A stretch of DNA of 64,000 nucleotides, taken from assembly GCA_016235455.1 (NCBI GenBank), contig JACRKZ010000031.1, positions 1-64,000 on the forward strand, given 5' to 3'. A model generated the notes under the pieces. That model made no database searches and was not told the origin of the DNA. It saw nothing but the letters and a program-made list of their open reading frames with translations. The DNA comes from Armatimonadota bacterium (lineage in GTDB: Bacteria > Armatimonadota > UBA10988). Below are positions 61,939 through 64,000 of the stretch, piece after piece. The position numbers were made by a program, and so were the translations under genes. Within the stretch, counting starts at the first letter, position 1. Every line of letters begins with the position of its first letter.

Positions 61939-61972
61939 GACCGGCGCGGTGCCCTTGGGCGCCGCGCCGGTC
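61939..61972. terminator. Terminator hairpin between converging genes
   Basis: GACCGGCGCGG pairs perfectly with CCGCGCCGGTC (11 bp), with GCCC/GGGC inside. Only a short T run (CATTTGGG) follows on the plus strand. It closes the PorV transcript and could also serve the permease gene ending at 62052. Confidence 0.72.
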
Positions 61973-62051
61973 CTGCATTTGGGTGGCTGGCACGCCCCAG
62001 TGAACGAAGCAGCGCGAGTCGCCGGTCGGTCAGACACCTCGGCTCTGAACA

Positions 62052-63758
62052 TCAGGCCAGGGGCAGTTCGCGACGCCGGCCGAGCAGCGGCGCCAGCGCC
62101 AGCACCGCGGCGGTGACGACGACCAGGATGACGCCATAGGCGGCGCCGCGGGCGAAGTAGCTACCGCGGAACTGGTTGGCGATCTCGATGGAGACGGGCC
62201 GGTTGGCTGGCGTGTAGAGCACGATGGAGGCGACGAACTCGCCCATGGCAGCGATGAAGGCCAACAGGCCGCCGACGATGGCGCCGGGCGCGACCAATGG
62301 CAGCACGACCGTGCCGAACACGCGGCCCGGCCGGGCGCCGAGGGTGCCGGCGGCCTCCTCGATGCTGGGATCGACCTGTGCGAAGGACGAACCCACGGCC
62401 CGCACCGTGAGCGGAATGCTCCGTACGAAGTAGGCCAAGGGCAGGATGGTGTAGGTGCTGAGCAGCAGGAACCGGCCGGCCCAGGGCTGGTTGACGCTGA
62501 ACCACTCCGCCAACGCCAGCGCGGTTACGGTGCCGGGAATGGCGTAGGGCAGCACGGCCAGTGCTTCGGCCAGGCCACGTCCCCGGAAGCGCACTCGCGC
62601 GAAGCACCACGCGGCGACGAGCGCGAACAGCACATTGGCCACTGTGGCCTGGGTGGCCATGGCCAGGCTGTTGATCAGTGGGATCTGGCCATCGGGCTGG
62701 GCCGCGATGAAGCGGAACGCGTCGAGTGTGTAGCGCGGCGGCAGGATCTGAGTGGTCCAGGCGGCGTCGTCGGCGAAGCTGAGCAGCAGCAGCATGGCGT
62801 GAGGCAGAAGCAGCACCACCACGGCCACGGCGCCCAGCAGGCCCAGCACCAGCCGCGTGCCACCCGACCGCACCATGCGACGTCGGCCAGCGCCGCCCTT
62901 GCCTCCGCCGTAGTAGTTGCCGCGACTCTCGACCCAGCGCAGCAGGAGCAAGAACAACACGCACACAGCCGCCAGCACCACGGTCTCGGCGCGCATGAGG
63001 GTCAGCGAGCTGCGTTGGCGCGAAGCCAGCAACTGAGTTGTCAGCACGCGCACGCCGCCCAGCACATACGGTGCGGTGAAGCTGGCCATGGACTGCATGA
63101 AGCAGAGCAACGAGGCGCCGAGTAGCGAAGGCGTGAGTAGTGGCAGCGTGACCGTCCAGAAGACGCGTGAACGGCCGGCGCCGAGCGTGCCAGCCGCCTC
63201 CAGCCGTGACTCATCCAACCGCTGCAAGCCGGCGGCGACGAACGTGTAGAAGTAGGCGTAGAAGCTGTAGGCATGGACCGCGAGCACGGCGCCCATGCCG
63301 CGGAAAGTCCACGGTGCGTGGCTGAGCCCCAGCGCCGACTGCACGAGCCGGGTGACGATGCCGCTGGGCGCATAGAGGAAGTAGAAAGCCATGGTGCCGA
63401 CGAGCGGTGGCAGCAGGATGGGCACGACGGCCAGGCCGGCGATGACTCGTCGCCCCGGGAAGTCGTAGCGGGTGACGAGGAAGGCCAGCGGCACGCCGAT
63501 GCCGGCCGACAGCAGGACCGACAGCACGGAGATGAGCAGCGAGTTGCCCAGCGCCTCGAACTCGATGTTGCTCAGCCCGTGGCCGGGTCCGACGAACAGC
63601 TCGTGCCACCCGGCGAGGGTGAAGACTGGACGCGGGCCGGAATCGTCGATGAGGCTGCCCACCGCGAGGCGCAGGTTGGGACCGGCCACCAGCCAGAGCA
63701 GGATGGCGGTGACCAGGACAGGCAGCAGTTGGCGGCTGGTGGGTCGCAGTCTGGGCAT
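62052..63758 (-). CDS. Double-domain ABC transporter permease (Fe3+/thiamine/phosphonate type)
   Basis: 568 residues made of two binding-protein-dependent permease domains, each with about six helices and an EAA loop: AAGTLGAGRSRVFWTVTLPL in the first half and EEAAGTLGARPGRVFGTVVL in the second. This fused layout is typical of FbpB/SfuB-, ThiP- and PhnV-type permeases. The ATG at 63758 is chosen because the first helix begins at once (QLLPVLVTAILLWLVAG); no clear ribosome site precedes it. The solute-binding protein and ATPase genes are not in the window; they may lie upstream across the divergent transposase gene. The substrate is uncertain, Fe3+ being the commonest for the fold. Confidence 0.88.
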   Translation of the reverse strand: MPRLRPTSRQLLPVLVTAILLWLVAGPNLRLAVGSLIDDSGPRPVFTLAGWHELFVGPGHGLSNIEFEALGNSLLISVLSVLLSAGIGVPLAFLVTRYDFPGRRVIAGLAVVPILLPPLVGTMAFYFLYAPSGIVTRLVQSALGLSHAPWTFRGMGAVLAVHAYSFYAYFYTFVAAGLQRLDESRLEAAGTLGAGRSRVFWTVTLPLLTPSLLGASLLCFMQSMASFTAPYVLGGVRVLTTQLLASRQRSSLTLMRAETVVLAAVCVLFLLLLRWVESRGNYYGGGKGGAGRRRMVRSGGTRLVLGLLGAVAVVVLLLPHAMLLLLSFADDAAWTTQILPPRYTLDAFRFIAAQPDGQIPLINSLAMATQATVANVLFALVAAWCFARVRFRGRGLAEALAVLPYAIPGTVTALALAEWFSVNQPWAGRFLLLSTYTILPLAYFVRSIPLTVRAVGSSFAQVDPSIEEAAGTLGARPGRVFGTVVLPLVAPGAIVGGLLAFIAAMGEFVASIVLYTPANRPVSIEIANQFRGSYFARGAAYGVILVVVTAAVLALAPLLGRRRELPLA

Positions 63759-63785
63759 GGCGCTATGATAATGCCGGTGAGTGTC

Positions 63786-64000
63786 ATGGGCTACGATCCG
63801 CGCGAGCATCATCGGCGGAGTGTGCGGCTGGCGGGGTATGACTATGCCGCCGCCGCGGCCCACTTCGTCACCGTGTGCACGACCGACCGCGCGCCGGTGT
63901 CGGGCGACGTGGTCGATGGCGTCGTGCGGTTGTCCGAACAGGGCGAGGTGGCGTGGGGCGTGTGGTGCAAGATACCTGAGCACTTCCCGCACGCCGACAT
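63786..64000 (+). CDS. REP-associated tyrosine transposase (RAYT), N-terminal part
   Basis: About 71 codons are visible before the window ends. The N-terminus MGYDPREHHRRSVRLAGYDY, with AHFVTVCTTDR and WCKIPEHFPHAD, matches the opening of RAYT/Y1-transposase proteins (YDP..HHRRS.RL.GYDY ... FVT.CT). These proteins act on REP-type palindromes rather than forming full insertion sequences. ATG 63786 is chosen by homology; in-frame ATGs at 63765 and 63771 are possible. It diverges from the permease. No REP repeats are recognisable in this window. Confidence 0.8.
   Translation, partial: MGYDPREHHRRSVRLAGYDYAAAAAHFVTVCTTDRAPVSGDVVDGVVRLSEQGEVAWGVWCKIPEHFPHAD

Overview
The window is about 64 kb of GC-rich bacterial DNA packed with roughly 38 protein genes on both strands. 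I saw no rRNA, tRNA, CRISPR array or complete mobile element. The organism is a diderm: there is an LptD-like outer-membrane protein, a PorV-like barrel, a DUF5916-type barrel and many signal peptides. GTG and TTG starts are common. Parallel beta-helix proteins, PL11, GH29, GH71, a formylglycine-type sulfatase, a PorV homologue and C-terminal FlgD-Ig-like domains together suggest an uncultured polysaccharide-degrading lineage of the Armatimonadota, Hydrogenedentota, Sumerlaeota, Latescibacterota or Planctomycetota type. I cannot place it more exactly from sequence alone.

Left part (1-20.8 kb): a truncated rhamnogalacturonan lyase; a serine-biosynthesis pair (class V aminotransferase overlapping serA) followed by surE; two secreted beta-helix proteins; two paralogous small exported proteins; a lone E1-beta subunit; a sulfatase/esterase pair; and a reverse-strand pair of a sugar/alcohol dehydrogenase-like protein and a GH71-like enzyme fused to a formylglycine-generating-enzyme-like domain.

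Middle part (20.9-41.6 kb): a Zn/Cd-type P1B ATPase followed by a secreted protein with 26 cysteines; a lone GAP1-N2-like protein; a Gfo/Idh/MocA oxidoreductase, a DUF5916-type protein and an SGNH hydrolase; a four-gene membrane cluster ending in two tandem ABC-2-like permeases without an ATPase; a GH29 fucosidase; a rhomboid-like membrane protein without the serine motif; sppA overlapping a DNA polymerase I homologue that has lost nearly every catalytic residue; and rpsA behind a clear sigma-70 promoter and a foldable leader.

Right part (42.0-61.9 kb): seven consecutive plus-strand genes for exported envelope proteins. Three giants share a three-part C-terminal module ending in a FlgD-Ig-like domain. 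One carries beta-propeller and carboxypeptidase-regulatory-like repeats, one a catalytically dead clostripain-like domain, and one a unique N-terminus. Two further proteins combine an N-terminal periplasmic-type domain, an internal hydrophobic helix and fibronectin-III-like repeats. The block ends with an LptD-like barrel that has an N-terminal Ig domain, and a PorV-family barrel. I read this as a candidate undescribed surface-display or secretion system. This is inference; no assay or database search was possible.

The window ends with an Fe3+/thiamine-type double-domain ABC permease on the reverse strand and the start of a REP-associated transposase (RAYT) gene running off the right edge. 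Gene density is high: only 41636-42022 exceeds 300 bases without a gene.
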